Of a stretch of DNA of 64,000 nucleotides, positions 26,375-35,967 are shown piece after piece. Numbering within the stretch: position 1 is the first letter of the stretch; each line of letters starts with the position of its first letter. The stretch comes from Mariniflexile sp044335535 (GTDB lineage: Bacteria; Bacteroidota; Bacteroidia; Flavobacteriales; Flavobacteriaceae), in assembly GCF_044335535.1 (NCBI RefSeq), contig NZ_JBIQVZ010000001.1:1116001-1180000 (forward strand), given 5' to 3'. A program made the position numbers and the translations under genes. The notes beneath the pieces are model-generated. The model was given only the letters and a program-made list of their open reading frames with translations, was not told the DNA's origin and made no database searches.

Positions 26375-29300
26375 TTAATCTTCAATAGTTTGGATTGCTG
26401 GTTTACTCGAAATTTTTTCTTGTAACCATTGAAATAAAATAAATAGAATGGGAATAACAAATACTCCTAAAATAGTACCAATAAGCATACCTCCGGCAGC
26501 ACCAGTACCAATAGATCTGTTTCCTTCTGAACCAACACCTTTTGCCAATACCAGTGGCATTAAACCTAAAATGAAGGCGAATGAGGTCATTAAAATAGGT
26601 CTTAAACGTGCTTTAGCTCCGTTAATAGCTGCATGAACTATACTTTCACCATTTTGTCTTCTTTGGCGTGCAAACTCCACAATAAGAATGGCATTTTTTG
26701 CCAATAAACCAATAAGCATGATTAAGGCGATTTGGAAATATATATTGTTTTCAAGCCCAGAAAACTTGGTGCTTATATAGGCTCCAAAAACCCCAAAAGG
26801 AATTGAAAACACCACAGCAAGCGGTAACACATAGCTTTCATATTGTGCACATAGTAAAAAGTAAACAAACAGAATGCTTAAAACAAAAATAAAGGTAGTT
26901 TGACTCCCTGAATTTACTTCTTCACGGGTTAAACCAGAATAAGCGACTGCATAATTACTAGGTAGTTTCGCTACTTCTTCTTCAATAACCCTAATGGCAT
27001 CACCTGTACTAAATCCTGCGTTTGTAGCTCCTGTAATACTTGTTGAATTAAATAAATTAAAACGGGTTACCGATTGCGGTCCATACACACGCTTTAAAGT
27101 TATGAATTGTGTAATAGGCGTCATTTCACCTGAATCGGTTCTAACATACATGCCATTTAAAGCACTCTCATCGGCTCTATCTTCTGGTAACGATTGAATA
27201 TACACACGGAATTGTTTTCCAAATCTTGAAAAATCGGATGCATAAACGCCTCCTATATACCCTTGCAATGTTGAAAATATACTGTTAATTGGCACGCCTT
27301 TTTCTTTCGCTAAAGGCACGTTCACTTCCATTTCATACTGGGGATATTTAGTATTGAAAGACGATTGCGCATATTTAATTTCCGGGTGCTGCATTAAGGC
27401 AGCAATAAATTCTTGATTCGCTTTATCCAAATCTGTAAACGCCCCTCCAAAACGGTCTAGTAAATTCACCTCAAAACCGGCAGAGTTACCAAAGCCCCTA
27501 ATACTTGGTGGCGCAAAGAAAATAATATTGGCTCCTGGAATGGTTGAGGCAATTCCAAATAACTTACCTGTAACAGCTTCGGTAGACAACGAAGGGTCTT
27601 CTCTATCTTTCCAGTCTACAAGTTTTATAACCCCAAAACCATAATTACTTCCAGAACCACTTATTAAACTTCTTCCTCTAATAAAAGAAACACCTTCAAC
27701 ACCAGATAAACTATGTGTTTTTTTATACAACGCATCGACTACTTCATTAGTTCTATCTAAAGAGGCTCCAGCTGGTAATTCAATATTTGCAAATATGATG
27801 CCTCTATCTTCATTTGGAACAAAGCCTGTTGGAGTTGTTTTTGATGCCCAAAAAATACCTGCGACTATTAAAATTAACAACATGGCAGGCATCCATTTAT
27901 TCTTATAAAGAAATTGAAGGGAGTTACCATATTTTACAACAGTGGCATTAAATCCACGATTAAAAAGGGTGTAAAAACGTTGCAAAGGATTTTTACTTTT
28001 TAATTCGTTTTCATCATGCGATTTTAAAAATAAGGCACAAAGCGCCGGACTTAAAGTTAAGGCATTTACTGCCGAAATAAGTATAGCGATAATTAAAGTG
28101 ACCCCAAATTGTTTATAAAAAACGCCCGTTGGTCCCTGTACAAACATTACAGGAATAAACACAGCAGCCATTACCAAGGTGATAGACACAATAGCACCTG
28201 ATATTTCGTGCATGGTTTCTAAAGTTGCTTTTTTAGCGTTTTTTTCTCCATGATCCATTTTAGCATGAACTGCTTCAACAACAACAATAGCATCATCTAC
28301 CACAATTCCAATGGCCAACACCACAGCAAATAGTGTCAATAAATTGATGGAGTATCCAAATAAATTCAGAAAGAAAAAAGTTCCAATAATTGATACAGGT
28401 ACAGCAATAGCTGGAATTAGTGTAGAACGAAAATCTTGCAAGAAAAGAAACACTACAAGAAACACTAATAGAAAAGCCTCTATTAGGGTACTTACTACTT
28501 TATCAATAGATGCCGTTAAAAATAAACTGGTGTCGTATGGAATAAAAATATTTAAGCCTTTTGGTAAATCTTTTTTAATACCATCTAACGCGATTTTTAT
28601 GTTTTCGATGATTTCTTGTGCATTAGATCCTTTTGTTTGAAAAACACCCATAAATACTGCCGGATGCCCTAAACTCATTGCACTGGAAGTATACGATTGT
28701 GCATCTAATTCAATATCTGCAACATCGTTTAAACGTAAAAATTCACCATTGCCTAATGCTTTTACAATAATATCGGCATACTGCTTTTCGTCCTTAAAAC
28801 GCCCGCTATACTTTAAAACATAGGTAAATGCTTCTCCATTATTTTCACCTAACGATCCCGCTGCAGCTTCTAAATTTTGTTCTTTTAAAACAGTGGTAAT
28901 ATCTGAAGGTATTAAGTTATAAGCCGCTAATTTTTCAGGTTTTAACCAAATACGCATGGCATAATCTTGCTGGGAGAATACCCCAATATTCCCAATACCG
29001 TTAATACGTTGCAATGCTGGAATAACATTAATTCTTAAGTAATTTTGAATAAATGTCGCATCGTAATCTTCATTATCAGAATACATGGACAGAAACATTA
29101 AGGCACTTGTTTCCTCTTTTTGTGTGGTTACTCCCGTTTGCTTTACTTCTTGTGGTAATAAGGGGTTGGCACGCGCCACACGGTTTTGAACATTTACCGC
29201 TGCGACATCGGCGTCTATCTTTTGGTCGAAATACACCGTAATGTTCGCAGTACCATTATTGGAAGCTGTTGATGTGATGTAGGTCATACCTTCAACTCCA

Positions 29301-29509
29301 TTAATTTGCTCTTCAATAGGAATGATAACGCTTTCTAAAACTGTTTCAGCATTCGCACCAGGGTAACTTGCCGTTACTCTAATGGTAGGTGGTGCAATGT
29401 CGGGATATTGCTCTATAGGTAAACTCGAAATACTTATAAACCCGAGCATTAATATAATAATAGAAATAACTGTAGAAAGTACAGGTCTTTCAATAAATGT
29501 CTTTAACAT
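26375..29509 (-). CDS. RND multidrug efflux permease (HAE1/AcrB family)
   Basis: This is a proton-driven inner-membrane transporter of 1044 residues with the AcrB architecture: helix 1 (MLKTFIERPVLSTVISIIIL), a porter/docking loop, helices 2-6, a second periplasmic loop, and helices 8-12. The proton-relay Asp pair is in GIVVDDAIVVVEAVHAKM in helix 4. The motif VQGPTGVFYKQFGVTL and the C-terminal GIFVIPILFILF-like region fit the family. Substrates cannot be deduced; HAE1 pumps usually export amphiphilic drugs or bile-like compounds. It lies between the adaptor (12 bases) and the outer-membrane factor (4 bases). Confidence 0.96.
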   Translation of the reverse strand: MLKTFIERPVLSTVISIIILMLGFISISSLPIEQYPDIAPPTIRVTASYPGANAETVLESVIIPIEEQINGVEGMTYITSTASNNGTANITVYFDQKIDADVAAVNVQNRVARANPLLPQEVKQTGVTTQKEETSALMFLSMYSDNEDYDATFIQNYLRINVIPALQRINGIGNIGVFSQQDYAMRIWLKPEKLAAYNLIPSDITTVLKEQNLEAAAGSLGENNGEAFTYVLKYSGRFKDEKQYADIIVKALGNGEFLRLNDVADIELDAQSYTSSAMSLGHPAVFMGVFQTKGSNAQEIIENIKIALDGIKKDLPKGLNIFIPYDTSLFLTASIDKVVSTLIEAFLLVFLVVFLFLQDFRSTLIPAIAVPVSIIGTFFFLNLFGYSINLLTLFAVVLAIGIVVDDAIVVVEAVHAKMDHGEKNAKKATLETMHEISGAIVSITLVMAAVFIPVMFVQGPTGVFYKQFGVTLIIAILISAVNALTLSPALCALFLKSHDENELKSKNPLQRFYTLFNRGFNATVVKYGNSLQFLYKNKWMPAMLLILIVAGIFWASKTTPTGFVPNEDRGIIFANIELPAGASLDRTNEVVDALYKKTHSLSGVEGVSFIRGRSLISGSGSNYGFGVIKLVDWKDREDPSLSTEAVTGKLFGIASTIPGANIIFFAPPSIRGFGNSAGFEVNLLDRFGGAFTDLDKANQEFIAALMQHPEIKYAQSSFNTKYPQYEMEVNVPLAKEKGVPINSIFSTLQGYIGGVYASDFSRFGKQFRVYIQSLPEDRADESALNGMYVRTDSGEMTPITQFITLKRVYGPQSVTRFNLFNSTSITGATNAGFSTGDAIRVIEEEVAKLPSNYAVAYSGLTREEVNSGSQTTFIFVLSILFVYFLLCAQYESYVLPLAVVFSIPFGVFGAYISTKFSGLENNIYFQIALIMLIGLLAKNAILIVEFARQRRQNGESIVHAAINGAKARLRPILMTSFAFILGLMPLVLAKGVGSEGNRSIGTGAAGGMLIGTILGVFVIPILFILFQWLQEKISSKPAIQTIED

Positions 29510-29521
29510 AACTATAAGTTT

Positions 29522-30649
29522 CTAGTTTTTAAATAATTTTTCGATAGGTTTTACAACACTATCAAAAGCAATCTCTTGAGGTGTTATTTCCATATTGTTT
29601 CTCAACTTACCTACGCCCGTAACTACTATTTTATCTCCTACCTCAACACCAGATGCTACTACATATAAGTTGTTTACAGGCGCCTTTACTTTGATAATTG
29701 TAGATGATACCGTATAGTTGTCACTTAATTTAAAAACCATAATGTTTCCCTGCTGTTCATAAGTGGCTTCTTGTGGAATAACGATTGCATTTTCATAAAT
29801 AGTTGGAACTTGGATTTTTCCACTATTGCCATTTGTTAAAAGTTGATTTGGATTATTAAAAACAGCCCTGAAACTTACCGTTCCAGTATTTGGGTTTATT
29901 TGTCCTGTACTGGTTTCTATCTTTCCCTTTTCAGAATACATCGTTCCATTGGCAAGTATTAAACTTACTTCTGGAAAATTCGCAATCTTTTCTTTTGAAT
30001 TATTTCCTTTTGTATTTTGTAAAAAATTTAAATAATCGGCTTCATTCAAACTAAAAAACGCATATACTTGTTTAATATCGCTAACGGTCGTTAAGGGCAT
30101 TTCATCATTGGCACTTACTAGCGAGCCTTCTCTAAATTTAATAGCACCTACATAACCATCCACTGGACTTTTTACGGTTGCATAGTCAATGTTTGCAGCA
30201 ATACTACTGTAATTCGCTTGGGCTTGAGCTAAATTTGCTTTAGCAGTTTCTAACTGTACCGAACTGATAATCCCTTTTTCTACCAAGGGGATTAATTTAT
30301 CCACCTCAACTTTAGCAACATTTATACGGGCTTTGGCTGCTCCAGCATCTTGACTTAACGACTGTGTTTCTAATTTGAATAAAGCTTGCCCTTTTCGCAC
30401 TTTCTGACCTTCATCTACCAACACTTTTTGGATATACCCCGATACTTTTGCACGCACATCACTATTAACAATACCTTCAATATTGGTTGGGTATTCTTGA
30501 AAGCCTGTAACAGTTTTGTGGCTTACTTGCGCTACAGGAAAAGTAGCTGGCGGCATTTTAGCGGCTTGTTGTTCTTGTTTATTACCACAACTTGATAACA
30601 CAATTGCTAAACATAGTGTTGCGATTGAATATAGGCTGATTTTTTCCAT
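29522..30649 (-). CDS. RND efflux periplasmic adaptor lipoprotein
   Basis: This is the membrane-fusion protein linking the RND pump to the channel, 375 residues. The signal peptide ends in a lipobox (VLSSCGNKQEQQ). The biotinyl/lipoyl-like halves appear as VSGYIQKVLVDEGQKVRKGQALFKL (described in part, about residues 70-95) and ATVKSPVDGYVGAI, separated by an alpha-helical hairpin (about 100-160). A beta-barrel and a membrane-proximal domain follow. It sits 9 bases after the regulator gene and 12 bases before the permease, so it is the second gene of the operon. Confidence 0.94.
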   Translation of the reverse strand: MEKISLYSIATLCLAIVLSSCGNKQEQQAAKMPPATFPVAQVSHKTVTGFQEYPTNIEGIVNSDVRAKVSGYIQKVLVDEGQKVRKGQALFKLETQSLSQDAGAAKARINVAKVEVDKLIPLVEKGIISSVQLETAKANLAQAQANYSSIAANIDYATVKSPVDGYVGAIKFREGSLVSANDEMPLTTVSDIKQVYAFFSLNEADYLNFLQNTKGNNSKEKIANFPEVSLILANGTMYSEKGKIETSTGQINPNTGTVSFRAVFNNPNQLLTNGNSGKIQVPTIYENAIVIPQEATYEQQGNIMVFKLSDNYTVSSTIIKVKAPVNNLYVVASGVEVGDKIVVTGVGKLRNNMEITPQEIAFDSVVKPIEKLFKN

Positions 30650-30658
30650 GTTACTTCC

Positions 30659-31159
30659 TTAAAGTTTATTGTTCTTTTCTATGATTTTTGTCCTTAATTT
30701 TAATACAGATTTGGTAGCTTCGTCTAAAAACTGAATGTAATCGTCATGAAATTCTAAATCAAATTTTGAAGTGTCATCAGGATTATTGGAGTTCGATTTT
30801 TCTTTATAGTCTCTAATTTCAATATGGAGTTCTTTTTGGATACACCAAGTTTCTATCATATCATCAATACCTTGAATAATCGTATCTTGATTTATTATAA
30901 AATACTTTTTTCGGTCTCCTAACTTTGTGAAATAGACAATTTTCTTTAAATCTTGTAAATGATTTAAATGGGTTGATATGGTGCTTTTACTGGCACAAAG
31001 TTTTGACACTAAATCTTCAAAAGTTGTTCCTGCCTTTCCTGTTAGTATAATGTACGACATAATACGAGCTGCTACTGGAGCCAATTGATCTTTATTCTCT
31101 ATAAAAACACCTAGTTTTTCAACCAACGCTTTTTTCTCGCTACATATATTATCTGGCAT
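30659..31159 (-). CDS. GbsR/MarR-family transcriptional regulator
   Basis: The 166-residue DNA-binding protein has a winged helix (GTTFEDLVSKLCASKSTISTHLNHLQDL, described in part, about residues 44-72, with the recognition helix at SKSTISTHL) and a KIVYFTKLGDRKKYF wing. A C-terminal helical region (about 85-166) should dimerise. It is the first gene of the efflux operon, 9 bases before the adaptor, and is likely to repress it and itself. A candidate operator lies at 31188-31211. Confidence 0.87.
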   Translation of the reverse strand: MPDNICSEKKALVEKLGVFIENKDQLAPVAARIMSYIILTGKAGTTFEDLVSKLCASKSTISTHLNHLQDLKKIVYFTKLGDRKKYFIINQDTIIQGIDDMIETWCIQKELHIEIRDYKEKSNSNNPDDTSKFDLEFHDDYIQFLDEATKSVLKLRTKIIEKNNKL

Positions 31160-31187
31160 GATTGTGAAATTTGGTGTAAATATAAAA

Positions 31188-31211
31188 TAGGTTCGTTTTT
31201 TTCCGAACTAA
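31188..31211. promoter_or_regulatory. Candidate operator for the GbsR-type regulator
   Basis: GTTCG at 31191-31195 and CGAAC at 31204-31208 form an inverted repeat with an 8-base T-rich spacer; flanking bases extend partial symmetry. It lies 30-50 bases before the regulator start, where a promoter is expected. Confidence 0.35.
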
Positions 31212-31237
31212 ACGAAGTTAAAAAATTGTTAAATAAA

Positions 31238-31264
31238 AAAAGCCGATAAAATTATCGGCTTAGA
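31238..31264. terminator. Rho-independent terminator after pheS
   Basis: The stem AAGCCGATAA pairs with TTATCGGCTT across a 2-base loop, with an A/T run on the minus-strand 3' side. It lies 25-50 bases beyond the pheS stop and upstream of the efflux operon. Confidence 0.85.
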
Positions 31265-31288
31265 ATACTTTGAAATGAGTTAGCTATA

Positions 31289-32308
31289 CTATAAAGCTGA
31301 TTTAAACTGCTCTAAAAACCTCACGTCATTTTCACTTAATAAACGAATATCGTTTATTTGGTGAAGCAACATGGCAATACGGTCTATACCAACCCCAAAA
31401 GCAAAACCAGAATATTCTTTAGAGTCTATTTTGCAATTTTCCAATACGTTAGGATCTACCATACCACAGCCACCTATTTCTAACCAACCGGTACCTTTTG
31501 TAATGCGGTAATCTGATTCGGTTTCTAAGCCCCAGTACACATCAATCTCGGCACTTGGCTCTGTAAATGGGAAGTAGGACGGACGCAAGCGTATTTTAGA
31601 TTTTCCAAACATTTGGGTTGTGAAATATTGAAGTGTTTGCTTTAAATCGGCAAAACTTACATCTTTATCAATATACAAGCCTTCTATTTGGTGGAAAAAA
31701 CAGTGTGAACGCGCCGAAATAGCCTCGTTACGGTATACACGACCTGGAGAAACAGTACGAATTGGTGGTTGGTTATTTTCCATATAACGTACTTGTACTG
31801 AACTGGTGTGGGTACGTAATAAAATATCGGGATTAGTTTGAATGAAAAAGGTATCCTGCATATCGCGTGCCGGATGGTATTCTGGCAAATTTAATGCAGT
31901 AAAATTATGCCAATCGTCTTCTATTTCTGGACCTTCACTAACATTAAAACCTATATTAGAAAAAATATCTATAATTTGATTCTTTACTATAGAAATTGGG
32001 TGACGCGCACCAATTTGAATCGGGTTTCCCGGACGTGATAAATCGCCATAAATACCTTTTACTTCCTCTTTGCTTTCAAGTTCTTCCTTTAAGGCATTTA
32101 CTTTGTCTTCGGCTGTATTTTTAAGTTGGTTTATTATTTGTCCAAATTCCTTTTTTTGGTCGTTTGCTACGTTTTTTAATTCTCCATAAAACTCCTTTAG
32201 AAGCCCTTTGGAGCCTAAATATTTTATTCTGAAAGCTTCTACTTCCTCTTTGGTTTGTGCTTTAAAAGCTTCGGCTTCAGCAATGAGTTCTTTTATCTTG
32301 TCTATCAT
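31289..32308 (-). CDS. pheS: Phenylalanine-tRNA ligase alpha subunit
   Basis: This is the catalytic subunit of the class II alpha2-beta2 synthetase, 339 residues. An N-terminal coiled coil (about 1-90) is followed by motif 1 (ARHPISIVKNQIIDIF), motif 2 (RPSYFPFTEPSAEIDVYW), the GWLEIGGCGMVDPNV glycine-rich segment and motif 3 (GFAFGVGIDRIAML). pheT is not adjacent, which is common in this family. A TAAATTTG box lies 18 bases before the ATG, and a strong terminator follows the gene. Confidence 0.97.
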   Translation of the reverse strand: MIDKIKELIAEAEAFKAQTKEEVEAFRIKYLGSKGLLKEFYGELKNVANDQKKEFGQIINQLKNTAEDKVNALKEELESKEEVKGIYGDLSRPGNPIQIGARHPISIVKNQIIDIFSNIGFNVSEGPEIEDDWHNFTALNLPEYHPARDMQDTFFIQTNPDILLRTHTSSVQVRYMENNQPPIRTVSPGRVYRNEAISARSHCFFHQIEGLYIDKDVSFADLKQTLQYFTTQMFGKSKIRLRPSYFPFTEPSAEIDVYWGLETESDYRITKGTGWLEIGGCGMVDPNVLENCKIDSKEYSGFAFGVGIDRIAMLLHQINDIRLLSENDVRFLEQFKSAL

Positions 32309-32326
32309 AACTTCCTAAAATGATGG

Positions 32327-32334
32327 CAAATTTA
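32327..32334 (-). promoter_or_regulatory. Candidate -7 box of pheS promoter
   Basis: TAAATTTG on the minus strand matches TAnnTTTG, 18 bases upstream of the pheS ATG. No clear -33 element. Confidence 0.4.
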
Positions 32335-32388
32335 CTGATTTTTTACGGAATTTGAGTTAGGGAAATAAACTGTAAATGTATTTTTTAT

Positions 32389-32532
32389 CATTGAACCTAT
32401 CTTGACTTTCTTGATTGGAGTGAGTCAGAAGGGTTTTTGTTCCAGATATAAGTTTTTTATGATGCATAGCCGTTACGGATCAAAAAAAAGTGAATTGTGG
32501 TCAAAAAAACCGCTTGGCAGCCAATAAAATGA
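32389..32532 (+). repeat. MITE-like element, copy 1 (right end lost)
   Basis: The left end TTGAACCTATCTTGACTTTC and interior stretches (GCATAGCCGTTACGGA, then an A-run and GCAGCCAAT) align in the same orientation with the complete copy at 33287-33445. The right terminal repeat is not recognisable. The remaining 32533-32728 shows nothing identifiable. Confidence 0.55.
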
Positions 32533-32728
32533 TTTCTTTAAAAAACCAACCATCACTTAAACAAATTCTAATTAATTATTATTGGAAAGACCTAGAATTT
32601 AGAAAGAATAGTCCTTTTTAAAAGAAATTGAACTCAAGCTGTTATGGATTGCTCCTTCTTTTATATTGCTTTTTTATTGCTAAATGGCTAAGTAGGGATT
32701 TGAAAGACCTATTCTTGATTTATACTTT

Positions 32729-33154
32729 TCAAGCATAAATATCCTTAAATTCCTTTAAGTTTCTCATCCATTCAATGGACTGATCTAATGTACAGCACCT
32801 TTTTGTGCTATATTGGGACAGGTATTTTTCAATGGTGGCAATGTTGAAATTTAAATCATCATAAAAAACAATGGCTGTTGCCACAATAAAATCATAGTCG
32901 GTATTAAACTTGACCCATTGTTTAATATCAATGGAAAATGAAGCTACCCTATTTGAAATAAAACCAATTTTTAAGTTCTCACCGTAATGGTCTACCAAGG
33001 CTATAGTTATGTCTTCGCTTTCTTCTATACCAATATGTACACCTTCCTTAAATTCGGCAATACAAAAAAAATCTAAAAAATAAAGGTCTCCTATGGATAG
33101 GCTCACTTTCTTTGAATCTGTTGTACTATAATAACTTGAGTTTTCAAATTTCAT
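32729..33154 (-). CDS. Hypothetical SpoIIAA/STAS-like small protein
   Basis: The protein is about 141 residues from the ATG at 33154 (MKFENSSYYSTTDSKKVSL); a TTG two codons earlier is less likely. No signal peptide or membrane helix. The alternating strand/helix pattern (LKIGFISNRVASFSIDIKQW, then ATAIVFYDDLNFNIATIEKY) and the C-terminal LDQSIEWMRNL helix resemble the SpoIIAA/STAS-like proteins common in Flavobacteriia; this is a weak pattern match. It is flanked on both sides by same-orientation copies of a MITE-like repeat and looks like an accessory gene. Confidence 0.55.
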   Translation of the reverse strand: MKFENSSYYSTTDSKKVSLSIGDLYFLDFFCIAEFKEGVHIGIEESEDITIALVDHYGENLKIGFISNRVASFSIDIKQWVKFNTDYDFIVATAIVFYDDLNFNIATIEKYLSQYSTKRCCTLDQSIEWMRNLKEFKDIYA

Positions 33155-33286
33155 AAGCAAATAAATTGATTGATAAAAAATGATTTCGTAAATATAGGAA
33201 AATATTACGTATTTATATCATAAAATATGACATAAGACAATACTAAAATTTAAATACTTAACAATTGCGGTGGGAACTTTTTTATC

Positions 33287-33445
33287 AATGAACTTATCTT
33301 GACTTTTTTGATTGAAGCAAAAATAGAGATTTTAGTTTTAGATTTTTTGCACTTCATAGCAGCGCTACGGAGTAAAAAAACAGGTGAAATATGGGACAAA
33401 AAGGTCATTTCTCAGCCAATTGAAAAAAGTCAAGATAAGTTCATT
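33287..33445. mobile_element. MITE-like element, copy 2 (complete, 159 bp)
   Basis: Perfect 23-bp terminal inverted repeats, AATGAACTTATCTTGACTTT plus TTT, at 33287-33309 and 33423-33445, bound a 159-bp element with no credible gene. The 62-codon frame across it is a by-product. Related copies lie at 32389 and 5335. No transposase with matching ends is in the window. Confidence 0.7.
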
Positions 33446-33539
33446 AAGAGTAACACAATTGTTTCCCTTCGATTTGGTTTAAGATAATTTATAGTGCAAC
33501 CTCTCAATAACTATTGGGAAAGTAATACCAAAAAGCGAA

Positions 33540-34616
33540 TCAATGCTCGCCGTAACCAACATCGTCCATCTTGCCTTTAAAGACTTTGTATTGAATGACG
33601 AAATAGATAATAACCAATACAAAGGCAATAAAAAACCAGTTCATACCTACGGAAAGTCCGTAAGTATCCGCAGCGACATTATAAAGAGTTAAAGACGGAT
33701 TTATATCATTTGTTGACGGCAATACATTGGGGAACATAGACGCAACGGTTGAGCCCAATCCACCCACCAAAAATAAACTTGAAAACAGAAATCCTAAACC
33801 TTCCTTTTTGAAGCGTTTTACTTTGAAAACCCCAAACAACCCTGTAAGTGTAATGACTGGCAACAGCCAAAGAACAGGGTGTTTTATAAAATTGCTAAAT
33901 GGTTTTGGTTCGATGATATGCCATATAAACAGGGACACAATCACCAATGCCAATAGTACAAAATTCAGATTAAAAATAACCTTTTTCAATTTGGGATTTA
34001 AATCGGAATTGGTTTTGTAAATAATCCAATTGGCTCCGTGAATCGTTAAAGCGATGACGCTAATAATACCTAAGAGTAATGTAAACCAATCTATAATACC
34101 CAAATGTTCGGCTTGGGGACTGAATGTAGGATTCCAAAGGGGTAAAAAGAAATAGTGAGCTTCTTGAGTAGACACACCGTTTTCGACCATACCAAGGTTA
34201 ACGCCTCTTACCACATTTCCTAAGGCCATACCAAAAAAGAGCGCCAATAATAAACTGGCTATTCCAAAGGCTTTGTCCCAAATAGCTTCCCACATGGGAT
34301 GATTAATTTGTCCTCGCAATTCCAGCCCGATGGCCCTAAATATAAGTAACCATAAAATCATTATTAAAGGGAGATAAAAACCACTAAAAGAGGATGCATA
34401 CAACGTTGGGAAAGCAAAAAACAAGACACCTCCCGTGGCAATAAGCCAAACTTCGTTGGCATCCCAAAACGGACCAATAGCATTGGTAATTGCTTTTTTG
34501 TCCTTTTCTTTCTTGGCAAAAAACAAATGAATGATGCCCGCACCAAAATCATAACCATCCAGTACGATGTATGTGGCAAGCATGAGTATTAAAACTATAT
34601 ACCAAAAAATTTCCAT
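33540..34616 (-). CDS. cydB: Cytochrome bd quinol oxidase subunit II
   Basis: This is the second subunit of the high-affinity terminal oxidase in the inner membrane, 358 residues and about eight or nine helices. It begins MEIFWYIVLILMLATYIVLDGYDFGAG, of which LDGYDFGAGI is characteristic, and contains GPFWDANEVWLIATGGVLFF. It lies 3 bases after cydA in the same operon. No cydX-like small frame was recognised downstream. The region to 33446 contains nothing beyond the MITE. Confidence 0.96.
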   Translation of the reverse strand: MEIFWYIVLILMLATYIVLDGYDFGAGIIHLFFAKKEKDKKAITNAIGPFWDANEVWLIATGGVLFFAFPTLYASSFSGFYLPLIMILWLLIFRAIGLELRGQINHPMWEAIWDKAFGIASLLLALFFGMALGNVVRGVNLGMVENGVSTQEAHYFFLPLWNPTFSPQAEHLGIIDWFTLLLGIISVIALTIHGANWIIYKTNSDLNPKLKKVIFNLNFVLLALVIVSLFIWHIIEPKPFSNFIKHPVLWLLPVITLTGLFGVFKVKRFKKEGLGFLFSSLFLVGGLGSTVASMFPNVLPSTNDINPSLTLYNVAADTYGLSVGMNWFFIAFVLVIIYFVIQYKVFKGKMDDVGYGEH

Positions 34617-34619
34617 ATT

Positions 34620-35951
34620 TTAATGCAGTTTAGAATGAGGCCCTGTTCTGATTATCTTAGTAACCAGTAGTAAAAATAACAAGCCTAACAACAAATAAAG
34701 TCCTATAAACCCCAGCAAGGTGAATAGTGTATTTCCCGAAGACACCGTTGGAGAAACACCTTCGGTGGTTCGTAATAAATTGTATACCAACCAAGGTTGT
34801 CTGCCTAGTTCTGCTGTGTACCACCCAGTTGTATTGGCTATATATGGAAAAGGTATCATTAACAGCAAGGCCCATAAAATCCATTGGGTTTCGTAACGCT
34901 TTCTTATAACTAATTGAAAAACAGCTAATGTTAAAAGCCCAATAAAAATAGTACCTAAGCCTACCATAATATGATACGCATAATAGAGACCTGAAATGTT
35001 TGTGGGATGCTTTTCTTCTGAAAATTCAGCTAATCCTTTTACTTCGGTTTCCCAATTACCATAGGTTAGAAAGCTTAAAATGTTGGGAACTGCAATTTTA
35101 TTATCAAGCTTTTTGTTTAAGACATCGGGCTGCCCTATTAATACTATTTCAGATCCCCCTTCTTCAGTATGGAAAATACCTTCCATAGCTGCAAAAGTTA
35201 CTGGTTGATATTTCACGACATTTTTAGCCAACAAATCGCCGGTAGGAACCGCAACTATTATTGAGGCCACTAAACCAAAGATAATACCCGTTTTTACAAA
35301 CAGCTTGCCAAATTCCAGATGCTTTTTGTTCAACACATAAAAGGCTCCTATACCTGCAACCACAAATGAACTGGTTACTAAAGACGCTGCCTGATTATGT
35401 AAGTAGGAAGGCCAAAGCCAAGGGTTTGAAAACAGCGCACTGAAATTATTAAGGACAAATTTCCCATTGGCCAATATTTCATAGCCTACGGGGTTTTGCA
35501 TCCAAGAATGTGTGGCAATGATAAGAAACCCGCTTGCCCAAGAACCTAAAAAAACCAAGAACCCAGTGAGGAAATGTAACTTTTGTCCCATGAGTTTTTC
35601 GCCGAATAAAAACAGCCCTAAAAAGGAAGATTCCAAGAAAAAAGAAAACATCCCTTCCATGGCTAGGGTTTGCCCAATAATACCTCCTGTTAATTCTGAA
35701 AACTTTGCCCAGTTTGTTCCGAACTGAAATTCCATAGGGATTCCCGTGACAACCCCCATAGCAAAATTAAGGGCAAAAATACGCATCCAAAATTTTGCGG
35801 CATCGTTATAATGTTCTGATTGTGTTCTAAGGAATTTCCATTTGAAATAGACTATCATTAAAGACAGTCCCATGGTTAATTGTGGAAATAGGTAATGAAA
35901 CGTAATAGTAAACGCAAATTGCATTCTATCATAGAACAACATTTCTTCCAT
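34620..35951 (-). CDS. cydA: Cytochrome bd quinol oxidase subunit I
   Basis: This is the quinol-oxidising, haem-binding subunit of cytochrome bd, 443 residues. The axial haem ligand His19 is in ITFHYLFPQLTMG, the second His region is in LHNQAASLVTSSFV (about residue 185), and the GRQPWLVYNLLRT signature is present near residue 390. The Q-loop is of the short type. Upstream at 35968-35975 is a TAAATTTG box. Together with cydB it provides respiration at low oxygen. Confidence 0.97.
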   Translation of the reverse strand: MEEMLFYDRMQFAFTITFHYLFPQLTMGLSLMIVYFKWKFLRTQSEHYNDAAKFWMRIFALNFAMGVVTGIPMEFQFGTNWAKFSELTGGIIGQTLAMEGMFSFFLESSFLGLFLFGEKLMGQKLHFLTGFLVFLGSWASGFLIIATHSWMQNPVGYEILANGKFVLNNFSALFSNPWLWPSYLHNQAASLVTSSFVVAGIGAFYVLNKKHLEFGKLFVKTGIIFGLVASIIVAVPTGDLLAKNVVKYQPVTFAAMEGIFHTEEGGSEIVLIGQPDVLNKKLDNKIAVPNILSFLTYGNWETEVKGLAEFSEEKHPTNISGLYYAYHIMVGLGTIFIGLLTLAVFQLVIRKRYETQWILWALLLMIPFPYIANTTGWYTAELGRQPWLVYNLLRTTEGVSPTVSSGNTLFTLLGFIGLYLLLGLLFLLLVTKIIRTGPHSKLH

Positions 35952-35967
35952 AAAAGCAGAATTTGGG

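Noticed and set aside
26371..26460. Longer N-terminus of the efflux outer-membrane protein
   Set aside because: It would overlap the permease gene and displace the lipoprotein signal; the ATG at 26370 is preferred.
33299..33487. 62-codon plus-strand open frame
   Set aside because: It runs across the right half of the MITE-like element and beyond; no start signal and no protein-like character.
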